A stretch of DNA of 44,733 nt from a virus. The translations under genes and the position numbers were made by a program. A model generated the notes under the pieces. That model ran no database searches, had not been told where the DNA came from, and saw only the letters and a list, made by a program, of their open reading frames with translations. The first letter of the stretch is position 1, and the number at the start of each line of letters is the position of its first letter. This document shows positions 32,756 to 41,821 of this stretch, one piece after another. Where the stretch lies: positions 1-44,733 of the IMG/VR virus record IMGVR_UViG_3300042867_000519; one strand, written 5' to 3'.

Positions 32756-35743
32756 TTATGCGCCCGGAAAAACAGCACCGCTCGGGAGTACATTGAAATC
32801 AAGTACGATAAATTCTGCTGTGCGTGTTGGTTGAATATAGATTTGTCCGTATAGAATATTGCGGTCAACCACATCAGGTGTGTTGTTGCTGTCATCCATG
32901 ATTACCTTGAAGGAATAGATGCCAGAACGTTGTTGTACGCTTTCTAGATATGGATTAACGATGTTCAAGAAACGTTGACGAGTTGTTGATACATTCTGCT
33001 CAAACACTAGATAGCGAGAAGAAGATGCAATGAACTTTTTCAGTGCAATCAACAAACGGCGAACGTTGATGCGATCCAATGCAGAAGGCTGACGTTGCAG
33101 TGTCTTTTGACCCCATGCCACCACACCTTGACCTGGAAACGCTGCGATTGGATTAACGTGACCTTCGTATAGAGTGTCGCGCTCGGTATGTGTCAAACGA
33201 TCAGCAACTTGAACGGCTTGTGGAATACCACCACGGTTCAGACCGGCGGGTGCAAACCATTCAGCAGCCACCTTGTCATTGGCGGCGTAAACGCTCATCA
33301 TAACGACAGATGGTGGAACTGGTATGACTTTGTTGCTGTTGGTATCAACGATCTTGACCCAAGGATAATAGGTGGCAGCATAGTTTGTGTCAAACTGTGA
33401 AGCTATGTCTACTACGTTTTGGATAGAAGTATCACCAGCCATTTGGTTTGGTGCAATGTCCATGATATAAAATGCATCACCACGACGTTCACAGGTGTCG
33501 ATAACGAGCGAAGCGACGTATGGATGATCTTGATATTGAATGCCGGGTGTTGTGATGAGATTAAAATCAAACTCATCTGCATTACCCAATGCAGTCAAAC
33601 ATTGTTTGTATGCGTAAGAACCATAGCTTTTGTTGGTAGAACAATCCAATCCTTGTTGATTGGTTGGTAAGATGTCATTACCAACCAGTAATGGAATCGA
33701 AGGAGATTGACCGTCAAAACCACCTTGGAAACCAAGAATGAAACGACGTTTCTTGACGTTTATATTTTCTTGGCTGGCAACATACAATGGAGTAATACCG
33801 CAGTTTGTTTCCAAATCAAATGCAGTGTTTGCTCCGGCTGCAAAACCAAGTGGAATTGGAGCAAAATATTGCTTGTTGTCAAGTTCTGGACCAACCGAAC
33901 GACCGGATGGATACAGGGCCGAAAGATCATCGTCGGCTTGTGCTGGCGCTGGTTGAAATACAATGCCAGATGCATAACGACCTGGCTGCAACAAATAGGC
34001 AGACGCACTACAATATTGCATTGCTGGCAACTTGCTTAGGCGTGCATATTCTCCACCGATTGGTGCGGCATATGGGCCAAATCCAAATGGAATTGAGTCA
34101 ACTGGCCACGGAGATGTTGCCATTTCAACGCGTATCAGCTTGCTCTTGTTGGAATAATCACCAAATTCAACAATCTTTCCGTTAAAGTCGATATAGTTAT
34201 AAACATCTCCGATGCGACGAGCAACATAGTTGCTGCTGTTTACATCCAAGTTTAGACCGTCATAACGTTCTATTATTTGTGGTTTTGCGTCTGTGTCGGC
34301 GAATGCACGCAGAATCAGCGAGAACGAACCATATTTTGAACCTGGAACTGAACCAGCAGAACGAACGTTGTTGATTTCAACCTTGTATAGAGTATTGGCA
34401 GAAGTTCCATCACATATGGTATTCACTTTGAACAAGTCATACGCCAGAGACGCTGATGTATTGAAACCAGCAACCAATTGTGAGCGAATATATGGAGTAT
34501 AAGCATTGGTCAAATCATAAAGAGATGTTCCAACGTCTGGTGTAATGCCATCAGTGAAAGCCATGTTATCGCGAGAAGAAATTTGAATCTTCCAACTGCC
34601 AGAAGCCAACATTTCATTTATAACTTCTCTTGTTCTGTTCTTGAAGTTTTTGTAGGTATAAGCAGCCTCGATCTTTTGACCGGCTGATACTGGAATAAAT
34701 CCGGCTTTTGGATCAGTACCAAATACATTAGTTAGATAAGCAGAAGATTCTGTATCTAACGAGAATGTGTATGTACCATATGAACTGCTAACATATTGAT
34801 TTGTGTCAGTGTCAAGGTGAACGTCATTTAGTACTAAACTATATTCCGCATTAAGGACTGTTGCATTGCTTGCTGTTTCCAACAGAACAGAGCCACTGAA
34901 ACCAAATAGATTTTGTCCGCGATCATATGCCGTGTTGGCCAGAACAGCCAAAACAACTTCGTCACGACCAGTAACCATCGAGGCACTTCCACAACTGTCT
35001 TCACTGGAAATTGTATCAGGTGTCCAGTTGCTAACATTTATAGCACCATAAGAACCGGTCAAAATACCAGAGATATCCAAAGTGTAATTACAACCACCGG
35101 CTTCTAACAGCGTAATGCTTGCGGTTGGAATGGTTGATGCGGCTGGTAGATTGGAAGAAGTCACCGATAGATTATAAGCAACGCAAGAAAAGAAACTGCT
35201 GGTAGTAGAACCAGTTACAGTTTGACCCGCGACTGTTGTGAACGCAACATCACCAACAACTACAGTAGAACCGGCATAGATGCCAGATGAGAATTCCAAG
35301 CTCAACGAGCCAGAAACTGTGAATACTCCAGGTGAAACGTATGTTACTGAACTATCAAGCAACGATCCACTAAATGAACCGCTTTCAGCGAAGCGTGCGT
35401 ATTGACCAGGAATTGCACTGATGATCAAAGCATCTTTTTGTTCATAGCCACCCAATCCACCAACGCGGCAGACTGTGACTTGACCTTGCTGACGCAAGTA
35501 TTGTTGAGCAGCGATTGGACCATATAGTGTACCATCAGGATCACCAAAGATGCTTGTTAAGTCACCCTCGCTGGTTATTACCGTTGGAGAAAATCCTGGT
35601 CCCTTGTTGAAGGGAGCAACGACTACTCCACCGATTGCTGCCACACCTTGTGCCAGAAACGATTGATCAATTTCGCGGGTGAATACACCCGGTGAAACGA
35701 CACGTTCTGACGGACTATAATTTGCATTTTGTTCTATTGCCAT
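32756..35743 (-). CDS. Tail sheath protein, T4 gp18 family
   Basis: The 995-aa protein forms the contractile outer tail. N-terminal signature: VSPGVFTREIDQSFLAQGVA then GGVVVAPFNKGPGF. C-terminal domain: GVVAWGQKTLQRQPSALDRI then NVRRLLIALKKFI and FEQNV, followed by IYGQIYIQPTRTAEFIVLDF, all typical of gp18. T4 gp18 has 659 residues, so about 330 are extra; the added Ser/Thr/Gly-rich beta segments lie roughly at residues 110-300 and probably form domains displayed on the sheath surface. It has a clear Shine-Dalgarno sequence (AACAGGAGAAAATAAC before the ATG). Confidence 0.95.
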   Translation of the reverse strand: MAIEQNANYSPSERVVSPGVFTREIDQSFLAQGVAAIGGVVVAPFNKGPGFSPTVITSEGDLTSIFGDPDGTLYGPIAAQQYLRQQGQVTVCRVGGLGGYEQKDALIISAIPGQYARFAESGSFSGSLLDSSVTYVSPGVFTVSGSLSLEFSSGIYAGSTVVVGDVAFTTVAGQTVTGSTTSSFFSCVAYNLSVTSSNLPAASTIPTASITLLEAGGCNYTLDISGILTGSYGAINVSNWTPDTISSEDSCGSASMVTGRDEVVLAVLANTAYDRGQNLFGFSGSVLLETASNATVLNAEYSLVLNDVHLDTDTNQYVSSSYGTYTFSLDTESSAYLTNVFGTDPKAGFIPVSAGQKIEAAYTYKNFKNRTREVINEMLASGSWKIQISSRDNMAFTDGITPDVGTSLYDLTNAYTPYIRSQLVAGFNTSASLAYDLFKVNTICDGTSANTLYKVEINNVRSAGSVPGSKYGSFSLILRAFADTDAKPQIIERYDGLNLDVNSSNYVARRIGDVYNYIDFNGKIVEFGDYSNKSKLIRVEMATSPWPVDSIPFGFGPYAAPIGGEYARLSKLPAMQYCSASAYLLQPGRYASGIVFQPAPAQADDDLSALYPSGRSVGPELDNKQYFAPIPLGFAAGANTAFDLETNCGITPLYVASQENINVKKRRFILGFQGGFDGQSPSIPLLVGNDILPTNQQGLDCSTNKSYGSYAYKQCLTALGNADEFDFNLITTPGIQYQDHPYVASLVIDTCERRGDAFYIMDIAPNQMAGDTSIQNVVDIASQFDTNYAATYYPWVKIVDTNSNKVIPVPPSVVMMSVYAANDKVAAEWFAPAGLNRGGIPQAVQVADRLTHTERDTLYEGHVNPIAAFPGQGVVAWGQKTLQRQPSALDRINVRRLLIALKKFIASSSRYLVFEQNVSTTRQRFLNIVNPYLESVQQRSGIYSFKVIMDDSNNTPDVVDRNILYGQIYIQPTRTAEFIVLDFNVLPSGAVFPGA

Positions 35744-35845
35744 ATGTTATTTTCTCCTGTTAAATTTGGATTAAAATTCTATATATAAGTATGTTAGAAA
35801 AACTCAAAACATAAAAAATATCAACTTGTGTGTCCAAATAATTAA

Positions 35846-36133
35846 TTAACTTACTTTGGGAGAAAAAACACCGGTATTAATATCAAATGTTCCTTCACCA
35901 TATTTGGCAACAATTTTGTCTAAAAATACTTTTTCTTGATTTTCAATAGCAGTGATTTTTTGTTCAATTCTAACTTCATTCTTTTTAACTTCACGCTTTT
36001 GAAGTTCCAATTGACCAAGAGCCAATGTGGTTTCTTCATAACCTTGACGAATGGCAGAAAGTTCTGTTATTTCTTCTTGGTTGAATTTAGTTGGGCTATT
36101 GGCCGTATTTTGAGCAGGTTGATTTAGTTCCAT
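35846..36133 (-). CDS. Small coiled-coil protein upstream of tail sheath
   Basis: The 95-aa protein has a disordered N-terminus (NQPAQNTANSPTKF), then a heptad-type helix from about residue 20 to 72 (QLELQKREVKKNEVRIEQKI), and a short C-terminal VAKYGEGTFDINTGVFSP. This 'coil plus YGxGxxdxxtG' layout is common in small phage proteins of unknown function. It is the first gene of the sheath unit, but there is a 100-bp gap before the sheath ATG. Confidence 0.7.
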   Translation of the reverse strand: MELNQPAQNTANSPTKFNQEEITELSAIRQGYEETTLALGQLELQKREVKKNEVRIEQKITAIENQEKVFLDKIVAKYGEGTFDINTGVFSPKVS

Positions 36134-36251
36134 ATAGTTTTATAACGTTTATTGTTTCATTCATATATATGGATATATATAGTCAAACAATATATATAAT
36201 AACTAAAAACTTACCATTGCAAACTTTTCATCATTCACAACCATTTAAAGT

Positions 36252-36932
36252 TTATATATTATAACCATAATTGAATTTATCAAAATCTTCTTTATAAAAT
36301 TTATATACTTTATCTTGTAATTCTTGTGTATAATATTCTTGATAAGGCTTGTCTATATGACTCTTTCTTGTGTGGTAATCAACAGTTCCGTTGGTTTTTT
36401 GCTTGATTTCGGCGAAACACTCTGCCAAGTTTTCGTATCTGTATATTTTTATATTTGTAGAGATGTGTTCACCGTCTGTCAAAAATGAAACTTGCGGTTC
36501 CAAATGTCCCTCAAACATTTGGATACGATCTGATTCGGTGTGGTCTAATTTTGTTAAAAAACTCTGAAATGATTCAGGAACATATGAATTAATTGCTTTG
36601 TTTATAGAAGCTTGATATAACAAATAGTGATATTCTGATACTATTCGGGAGTATGGATTTCTAACAACAGAAAATACAAAAAAATTTTTTAAAAAATAAA
36701 ACGGCAATAACTTTTTAAGTTCCGAGTATGTGTAATGATACGCTGTTCGATGTGTCAATCTAACCACATCATCCACTGAAAATTTTTTGGGATTAACATA
36801 AATGGATGTCTTCTTTATGTCTTGAAAACACAATTCATCAATAGTGTTAACATCTATCAACCGTTGAACAGAACTGCCCGCACATTTTGGAATATGTACA
36901 AATATTATTCTGTGTTTATAACTTATAGGCAT
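36252..36932 (-). CDS. Sulfotransferase (carbohydrate-type, PAPS-dependent)
   Basis: The 226-aa protein would transfer sulfate from PAPS to a sugar. The PAPS 5'-phosphosulfate loop is FVHIPKCAGSS (11-21), and the 3'-phosphate motif is SVVRNPYSRIVSEYHY (88-103). Both match the Sulfotransfer_2 family, which includes chondroitin and heparan-type sulfotransferases. Catalytic His and Lys/Arg candidates fall in the LTHRTAYHYTY block around 59-69. Its ATG lies 17 bp inside the end of the upstream GT8-like gene, so they are co-expressed. The acceptor is unknown; neighbouring glycosyltransferases and fibres suggest a virion or host-surface glycan. Confidence 0.88.
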   Translation of the reverse strand: MPISYKHRIIFVHIPKCAGSSVQRLIDVNTIDELCFQDIKKTSIYVNPKKFSVDDVVRLTHRTAYHYTYSELKKLLPFYFLKNFFVFSVVRNPYSRIVSEYHYLLYQASINKAINSYVPESFQSFLTKLDHTESDRIQMFEGHLEPQVSFLTDGEHISTNIKIYRYENLAECFAEIKQKTNGTVDYHTRKSHIDKPYQEYYTQELQDKVYKFYKEDFDKFNYGYNI

Positions 36933-38025
36933 CCTTATATTCCCGAATGTATTTTATTTTGGTATTACCGTTCGTGGCAGATCCAGCAAAATGCAAAATA
37001 ACGCCGTGTGAATTATGAACCATTTCTAATGTAAATGATTCTGGTACCGGTTCTTTAAAAGAATATATACTGTTCATGGCACCATACACTATCAAACTCT
37101 TGAGCAGTTTTTTTACTGGTTTTTCAACTGGTTTTTCAACTAAAATCTTTTTCAGACGAGAAAAATTGATCAATTCAGCATCACCAATTTTTAATTTTGA
37201 CGATAGTCCATTAAAAACAAAATATTGATTTACAAATGATTGCTCGAAAAAATACAATGCTGGCCAATTTTTCATCATCCATTTTACATTTTCAAAATGT
37301 TTCTTCATTCTTTCGGTGTTCAAAAAAAGAAATTGCCCCGCATTTATTGCCAATATTTTTTCTGGGTTTTGCTGAATGAATGTTGCATCTCTTGTTGTTA
37401 AATACATCAAACCGTGTGTAATTGTGTATATCTTTTCAAATGATACGTCAACAGGAACTGCGCTATAAAACAATCCGTCTCCAAGTTCAACGTCAAATAG
37501 TATATTTAAATCTCTCAGACACAGGATATCACAATCTAAGAATAAAATTTTATTGTAATCTGAGATAAATTGGAAATCGTGTATATTCATTTTTTCCATT
37601 GATGCGCGAACCCCTGATATTGGTGATTCTTTTATCAAGAAGTGAATATTGAATTTGTCGTAGAAGATTCGCTGTTTAATTTTTTCTGCAAAAATTTCGT
37701 CAGTTATAAACAATATATCAAAATTTATATTTGGGGTATGTTTCAACACACCGTCCAACAGCATTTCAACCATGTCTAAATATGTATCATTTAAAAACAA
37801 AGTAAAATATAAAAGGTTCTTTGTTCCACTTGGCGCAGATGTTGGAATAAGATTTGCCTCGTCTATTTTTAAATACAAATCATTGAAGAAATTCTCTTTA
37901 CCACCATCGTTATTTTCGTATGGAGAATTTTTGTTCTTGAGTAGCATCCGACCCATACCACGAATAAGTTCAATATTTTTCGTTGAAGTGTTGCTGGCCA
38001 GTGCTTTGATTTCTTCTATTAGCAT
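36916..38025 (-). CDS. Glycosyltransferase, GT8-like, paralogue B
   Basis: The 369-aa protein is a GT-A fold glycosyltransferase using nucleotide-sugars. The DxD metal site is ILFLDCDILCL (DCD 164-166), preceded by NFDILFITDE. The motifs INAGQFLFLN and KKHFENVKW, then YFFEQSFVNQYF, and the C-terminal VILHFAGSATNG correspond to GT8 features (HFxG near the end). It is a clear homologue of the protein encoded at 38,431-39,531, including the N-terminal helical region before the catalytic domain. An unusual VEKPVEKPVKK repeat lies near residue 300. Acceptor and sugar are unknown. Confidence 0.85.
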   Translation of the reverse strand: MLIEEIKALASNTSTKNIELIRGMGRMLLKNKNSPYENNDGGKENFFNDLYLKIDEANLIPTSAPSGTKNLLYFTLFLNDTYLDMVEMLLDGVLKHTPNINFDILFITDEIFAEKIKQRIFYDKFNIHFLIKESPISGVRASMEKMNIHDFQFISDYNKILFLDCDILCLRDLNILFDVELGDGLFYSAVPVDVSFEKIYTITHGLMYLTTRDATFIQQNPEKILAINAGQFLFLNTERMKKHFENVKWMMKNWPALYFFEQSFVNQYFVFNGLSSKLKIGDAELINFSRLKKILVEKPVEKPVKKLLKSLIVYGAMNSIYSFKEPVPESFTLEMVHNSHGVILHFAGSATNGNTKIKYIREYKDAYKL

Positions 38026-38119
38026 ATTTATAAATAATATTTTACCGCGTTTGTATCAAGATCATATTATTATATATATTAAACTCAAGACCTAAAACAT
38101 TATTATAATAATTAAAAAT

Positions 38120-38383
38120 TTACCATTTATTGGCTGGACACTTGCTGGCATCCAATCTCACTTTGGTGGTCATAAAACATCCACAAAGTTTGCAGCGTGC
38201 CGATGCTACTTCAAAACAAGTGCAAGTTGAACATATCTGCATACGAGATTGTGCTTTTTCTTCTGTTGCCATAAGTACGCCATTTTTTGCCATACCTTCT
38301 AAAGATTTCAATACAGACTCGCTCAAATTGAACATGAGGCTGATTGGATTGTTGTTCATTTTTACTTCTGGTTCATTGTTCAT
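38120..38383 (-). CDS. Small zinc-ribbon protein between the glycosyltransferases
   Basis: The 87-aa protein has a C-terminal half with CSTCTCF and CKLCGCFMTTK, then ASKCPANKW. This is a compact Cys cluster that probably binds zinc, in a family I have seen in many T4-like and marine phages with the ending CPxxKW. The N-terminal half is helical and hydrophobic (PISLMFNLSESVLKSLEGM). The function is unknown. It may belong to the glycan island only by position. Confidence 0.75.
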   Translation of the reverse strand: MNNEPEVKMNNNPISLMFNLSESVLKSLEGMAKNGVLMATEEKAQSRMQICSTCTCFEVASARCKLCGCFMTTKVRLDASKCPANKW

Positions 38384-38430
38384 ATGCTATAATTAAAGTT
38401 TTGTAATAATAATGACTGATAGGCATGACG

Positions 38431-39531
38431 TTAATATATAAATAATTGATGCGTTGTTGCGTAAGTTTGAATATACTCCAATTTTATTGCACCGTTGAGA
38501 GGATAACCGGCAAAATGTATCAACACCGTAGCGTCTGTATGTTTTTTACTATAATCCAACTGGCCGACGGACTGTGACATCAAAACCGGAGCATATTTGC
38601 TATTCGTCGCGCCCGTAACAACCACGTTCACACGCGTTTTTTCTGGGTTTTTTAGTTGCGGTGGGTATAAAACCATTATGTGTATGGGCTCAAGCAAAGG
38701 TATTTGGTCGGTCAAATCATTGAGCGCAAAATAATGGTTCATGAACGATTGTTCAAAGAAATATATTCCAGGCCACACGTTTTTCAACCATCGTACATTT
38801 TCAAAATGCAATTTCATGCGATGTGAGTTCAAAAATAAAAATTGACCAGCATTGAATGATATAACGTTTGTATTTTCGTCAATAAACTTTGCGTCTTTGT
38901 ATGTAAGATACATCAAACCGTTAGTAGCAGATGTATGTGACGAGATTGAACCATTTGATTTTGTATTTAGTTTTTCTGGCGTCAAATCATAACTAAAAAT
39001 CGTATTGATGTCTTTGATACACATTATGTCCGCATCCAAAAACAATATCTTTTCATACTCATTTATTCTATGATAATCATATATGCACAATTTATTAAAT
39101 GATGCTTCTACTCCGTCTTCTGGAGTATCTATTATATGAAAATAACAATTGAACTTTTGTAGTATAGGTTTTTTCAATAATTCTTGTTTGAACTTTTCGT
39201 CTGTGATAAACAACACATCAAAGTTGATTGTTTCTGTGTTGTGAAAAATACTATTGAGAGACCATTCCAACATTTGTAGATATTCATCAGACAAAAATAC
39301 TGAATAGTATATCAGATTTTTCCCAGTGCGATATATTTGGTCTGGTGTATTTCTTGTATCTTCTATTTTCTTATATAGGTGTTGACATATTATCTCTTTA
39401 TCAACATCGTTGTCTTTATACAATGTATTCTCATTTTGTCGCATAACATGCGATGCAATGCGATTTATCAATGCAACATTTTCTGGTGTATTTGGGTTGG
39501 CGGCACGCCGCAGATTTTCTATTGCACTCAT
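38431..39531 (-). CDS. Glycosyltransferase, GT8-like, paralogue A
   Basis: The 366-aa protein has a GT-A fold with NFDVLFITDEKF and the metal site ILFLDADIMCI (DAD 166-168). FNAGQFLFLN and LHFENVRW, then FFEQSFMNHYFAL, are shared with paralogue B, as is the C-terminal VLIHFAGYPLNGAIKLEYIQ. The pair probably arose by duplication and now differs enough to use different acceptors. Its ATG overlaps the TGA of the GT2 gene by 4 bp (ATGA), so the two are coupled. Confidence 0.85.
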   Translation of the reverse strand: MSAIENLRRAANPNTPENVALINRIASHVMRQNENTLYKDNDVDKEIICQHLYKKIEDTRNTPDQIYRTGKNLIYYSVFLSDEYLQMLEWSLNSIFHNTETINFDVLFITDEKFKQELLKKPILQKFNCYFHIIDTPEDGVEASFNKLCIYDYHRINEYEKILFLDADIMCIKDINTIFSYDLTPEKLNTKSNGSISSHTSATNGLMYLTYKDAKFIDENTNVISFNAGQFLFLNSHRMKLHFENVRWLKNVWPGIYFFEQSFMNHYFALNDLTDQIPLLEPIHIMVLYPPQLKNPEKTRVNVVVTGATNSKYAPVLMSQSVGQLDYSKKHTDATVLIHFAGYPLNGAIKLEYIQTYATTHQLFIY

Positions 39532-40304
39532 AGCTCAGGAATCAAGTCCCATAGTTGTTTCCAATTTATTAAACGATCTCTGTTTTCTTCAAATTGCATA
39601 TGCAAAGCGAGGCTTGTTAATGGAGTAAATAATTGTATGTTTGGTTGTTGCCATACTTGGTTGATGGTTGAATCTTCACAAATTTCGGGATTAGATCCAT
39701 AATTGTTAGCAAAATTCTCAAAATGTTCCCATCCGCGTCTAATTACGCCTGGTGTTGTAAAAAATGTGCAAGTGGTATAATAATTTGTACGCCAATGTTT
39801 GTTTTTTCCCAAAACCACATTGCATGGTGCTATGTTTCTGGGTGATATATAATTAGCAGGATCATCAAATGGATGAATAACTATGTCTTTTTTCTGACCA
39901 AGTTGTTCAAACGCGAGATTATAAAAACCCTCCATTTCTCCCAACATCATTGGAAGATGCAAATAATCATCTTCAACCAGATACACCAATGTTGCTTCAC
40001 TGTCTCTGGCCAACTGAAAATATTGCAGTGTGGCATCATTATAGTTGTTATTTTGACGACAAATCATTTCAACTTTGTGCTGACTAGCTTGTAGAATTTT
40101 TGCAATGGAATTTATTGTTTCTGTTGAACTACCATCATCAACCACAGTCAGTTTGGTTTCATATGGACGATTGTTCGATGCAATCACAATGCTGGATAAA
40201 CATTTTTTTATTAGAGTTAGTTTGTCAGTTTTGCAAAAACGTTCTTGTGTTGAACCATGCATATTTTTTACATCACATGTTTTTATAATAATATCTAGTT
40301 TCAT
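39528..40304 (-). CDS. Glycosyltransferase family 2-like
   Basis: The start is placed at the ATG at 40,304 (MKLDIIIKTCDVKN, 258 aa); a TTG 13 codons upstream also exists. GT-A features are TKLTVVDDGSSTETI (VDD 55-57) and YLVEDDYLHLPMML (EDD 111-113). The C-terminal half is aromatic-rich with WEHFENFANNYGSNPEI. It probably adds a sugar to the same glycan as the GT8 enzymes. It starts the minus-strand glycan operon and shares a 47-bp divergent promoter region with the plus-strand GT gene. Confidence 0.82.
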   Translation of the reverse strand: MKLDIIIKTCDVKNMHGSTQERFCKTDKLTLIKKCLSSIVIASNNRPYETKLTVVDDGSSTETINSIAKILQASQHKVEMICRQNNNYNDATLQYFQLARDSEATLVYLVEDDYLHLPMMLGEMEGFYNLAFEQLGQKKDIVIHPFDDPANYISPRNIAPCNVVLGKNKHWRTNYYTTCTFFTTPGVIRRGWEHFENFANNYGSNPEICEDSTINQVWQQPNIQLFTPLTSLALHMQFEENRDRLINWKQLWDLIPEL

Positions 40305-40351
40305 AATTTCTTTAAATTCATCATATTGTGATTGACTTGTCAAGCATAAAT
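40305..40351. promoter_or_regulatory. Divergent intergenic region of the glycan island
   Basis: A 47-bp gap separates the minus-strand GT2 start and the plus-strand GT9/TPR-like start. It must hold initiation signals for both. On the plus strand CATAAATA immediately precedes the ATG, a match to the T4-type late motif TATAAATA at 7 of 8 positions, although too close to the start to be a normal promoter. Confidence 0.35.
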
Positions 40352-41386
40352 ATGTCTAATGATACAAAAATGAACGAAACAGAATTCAAAAGACAAAATG
40401 AAGGACTTGATGCAGCATTTGCATTGTCTGTCAAAGGAGATCTGGATGGTTCTGAAAAAATACTATCTAGTCTTGGCGACAATGATCCTAGAGTAAGATT
40501 TAATTTGGGTTGGCACAACATGCGGCGCGGCAATTTATTCAAAGGCTATGAAGGATTAAACTCTGGTAGAATTTTCGATGGATTTGGTGGTGCAAAAAAT
40601 CCATATGGCACATTATACAATGGTCAGTCACTAAAAGACAAAACTTTGTTGTTTCATGGCGAAGGAGGTTTGGGTGATGAAATTATTAACGTGAGATTTG
40701 TCAAAGATTTTCATGAGCGTGGCGCAAAAGTATTATTGGGATGCAACAAAGAATTGTATCCAATATTTAAGAACATACCATATGTATCTGCTGTGATAGA
40801 CAAGAATGTTTGTGTTCATAGTCATTATGATTATTGGGTACAAGCTATGTCAGCTCCATATGCTCTAAAATATGAATATAATGATTTGAGCGGCAAACCA
40901 TATTTAAATTATTTTTCACCAAAATATTTACCCAACAAACACAATAAAATCAAAGTGGGATTGCGTTGGGCAGGCAGTCCAAAATTTGAGCATGAACAAC
41001 ATCGTCGATTTCCAACAAAACATATGCTTGAATTGACTGAACTAAAACAATTTTCATTTTATAGTTTGCAAAGAGATGATGATTTGTTGAGCACTGGACA
41101 ATTTATAGATTTGAGATATGAAATGAAAACATGGCGTGACACTGCTGAAATTATATCTGGACTAGACTTGATAATAACATCTTGTACATCTGTGGCTCAT
41201 TTGTCTGCTGCTATGGGCAAACCAACATGGATAATTGTACCTGCGTTGTCATATTATATGTGGGTATTACCAGGAAACAAAAGTCCTTGGTATGATGGTG
41301 TGACATTATATCGCCAAACAGAATATAACAATTGGAACGCTCCGTTTGAGCAACTAAAGAAAGATTTGAGCAATTACAAAGTATAA
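40352..41386 (+). CDS. Glycosyltransferase, GT9/TPR-type (GT-B fold)
   Basis: The ATG at 40,352 is preferred over GTG at 40,328 (344 aa). N-terminal residues 10-70 are helical, TPR-like (GDLDGSEKILSSLGDNDPRV then RFNLGWHNMRRG). Next come KDKTLLFHGEGGLGDEIINV, a GT-B glycine loop as in GT9 heptosyltransferases, then KVGLRWAGSPKFEHEQHRRF. The C-terminal half has DLIITSCTSVAHLSAAMGKP, which matches the nucleotide-sugar site (S/T-x-x-A-H-L-A-x-A-x-G), and an ending WYDGVTLYRQTEYNNW as in bacterial TPR-glycosyltransferases. It is encoded opposite to the others but shares their promoter region, and its 3' end overlaps the convergent gene by 13 bp. Confidence 0.83.
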   Translation: MSNDTKMNETEFKRQNEGLDAAFALSVKGDLDGSEKILSSLGDNDPRVRFNLGWHNMRRGNLFKGYEGLNSGRIFDGFGGAKNPYGTLYNGQSLKDKTLLFHGEGGLGDEIINVRFVKDFHERGAKVLLGCNKELYPIFKNIPYVSAVIDKNVCVHSHYDYWVQAMSAPYALKYEYNDLSGKPYLNYFSPKYLPNKHNKIKVGLRWAGSPKFEHEQHRRFPTKHMLELTELKQFSFYSLQRDDDLLSTGQFIDLRYEMKTWRDTAEIISGLDLIITSCTSVAHLSAAMGKPTWIIVPALSYYMWVLPGNKSPWYDGVTLYRQTEYNNWNAPFEQLKKDLSNYKV

Positions 41387-41757
41387 GTTATACCTTGTTT
41401 GTCACATTCATCTTTTCCAATAAATGGTATATTAGCATCTATCCATTGTAGATCAATTGATATTGGATTTTGTGTATCAACGCCCAACATTTCTGGCGTA
41501 TCTGGAAACATCAATGCTTTTGTGATTGGATTTATTGGTCGCATATCTATAATAGGATATTTTATTGTAGCAATTAAAAATTTCACAGTGTCTGCTTGAA
41601 CAAGATTATACATCTTTGTTTCTGTGTTGCTGATATGTTCATGATGCCAACCATATTGAGAAGATTCGTATGCAGCATTTCCATATTTATTGAAAATTTC
41701 ATTGCGAACTTCACCAATTGGTGTACCTGCTTCTGTGTCATAGTATGGGCTTGGCAT
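41374..41757 (-). CDS. Unknown 127-aa protein near fibre genes
   Basis: The N-terminus is MPSPYYDTEAGTPIGEVRNE, the middle is Tyr/His-rich (YESSQYGWHHEHISNTETKM), and the C-terminus is hydrophobic/Pro-rich (IKYPIIDMRPINPITKALMF). No family is recognised. Its 3' end overlaps the plus-strand glycosyltransferase gene in a convergent arrangement. It is likely to be a fibre-associated or assembly protein by position, without sequence proof. Confidence 0.6.
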   Translation of the reverse strand: MPSPYYDTEAGTPIGEVRNEIFNKYGNAAYESSQYGWHHEHISNTETKMYNLVQADTVKFLIATIKYPIIDMRPINPITKALMFPDTPEMLGVDTQNPISIDLQWIDANIPFIGKDECDKQGITYTL

Positions 41758-41821
41758 AAAATTAATAATGTATATAAGTAATTATGTTATGTTGAATAAT
41801 TAGCTGCTGTTAGATCATATC

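Noticed and set aside
33707-34185. Overlapping plus-strand ORFs in the tail sheath gene
   Set aside because: They are shadows of the sheath coding sequence; no motif and incompatible frames.
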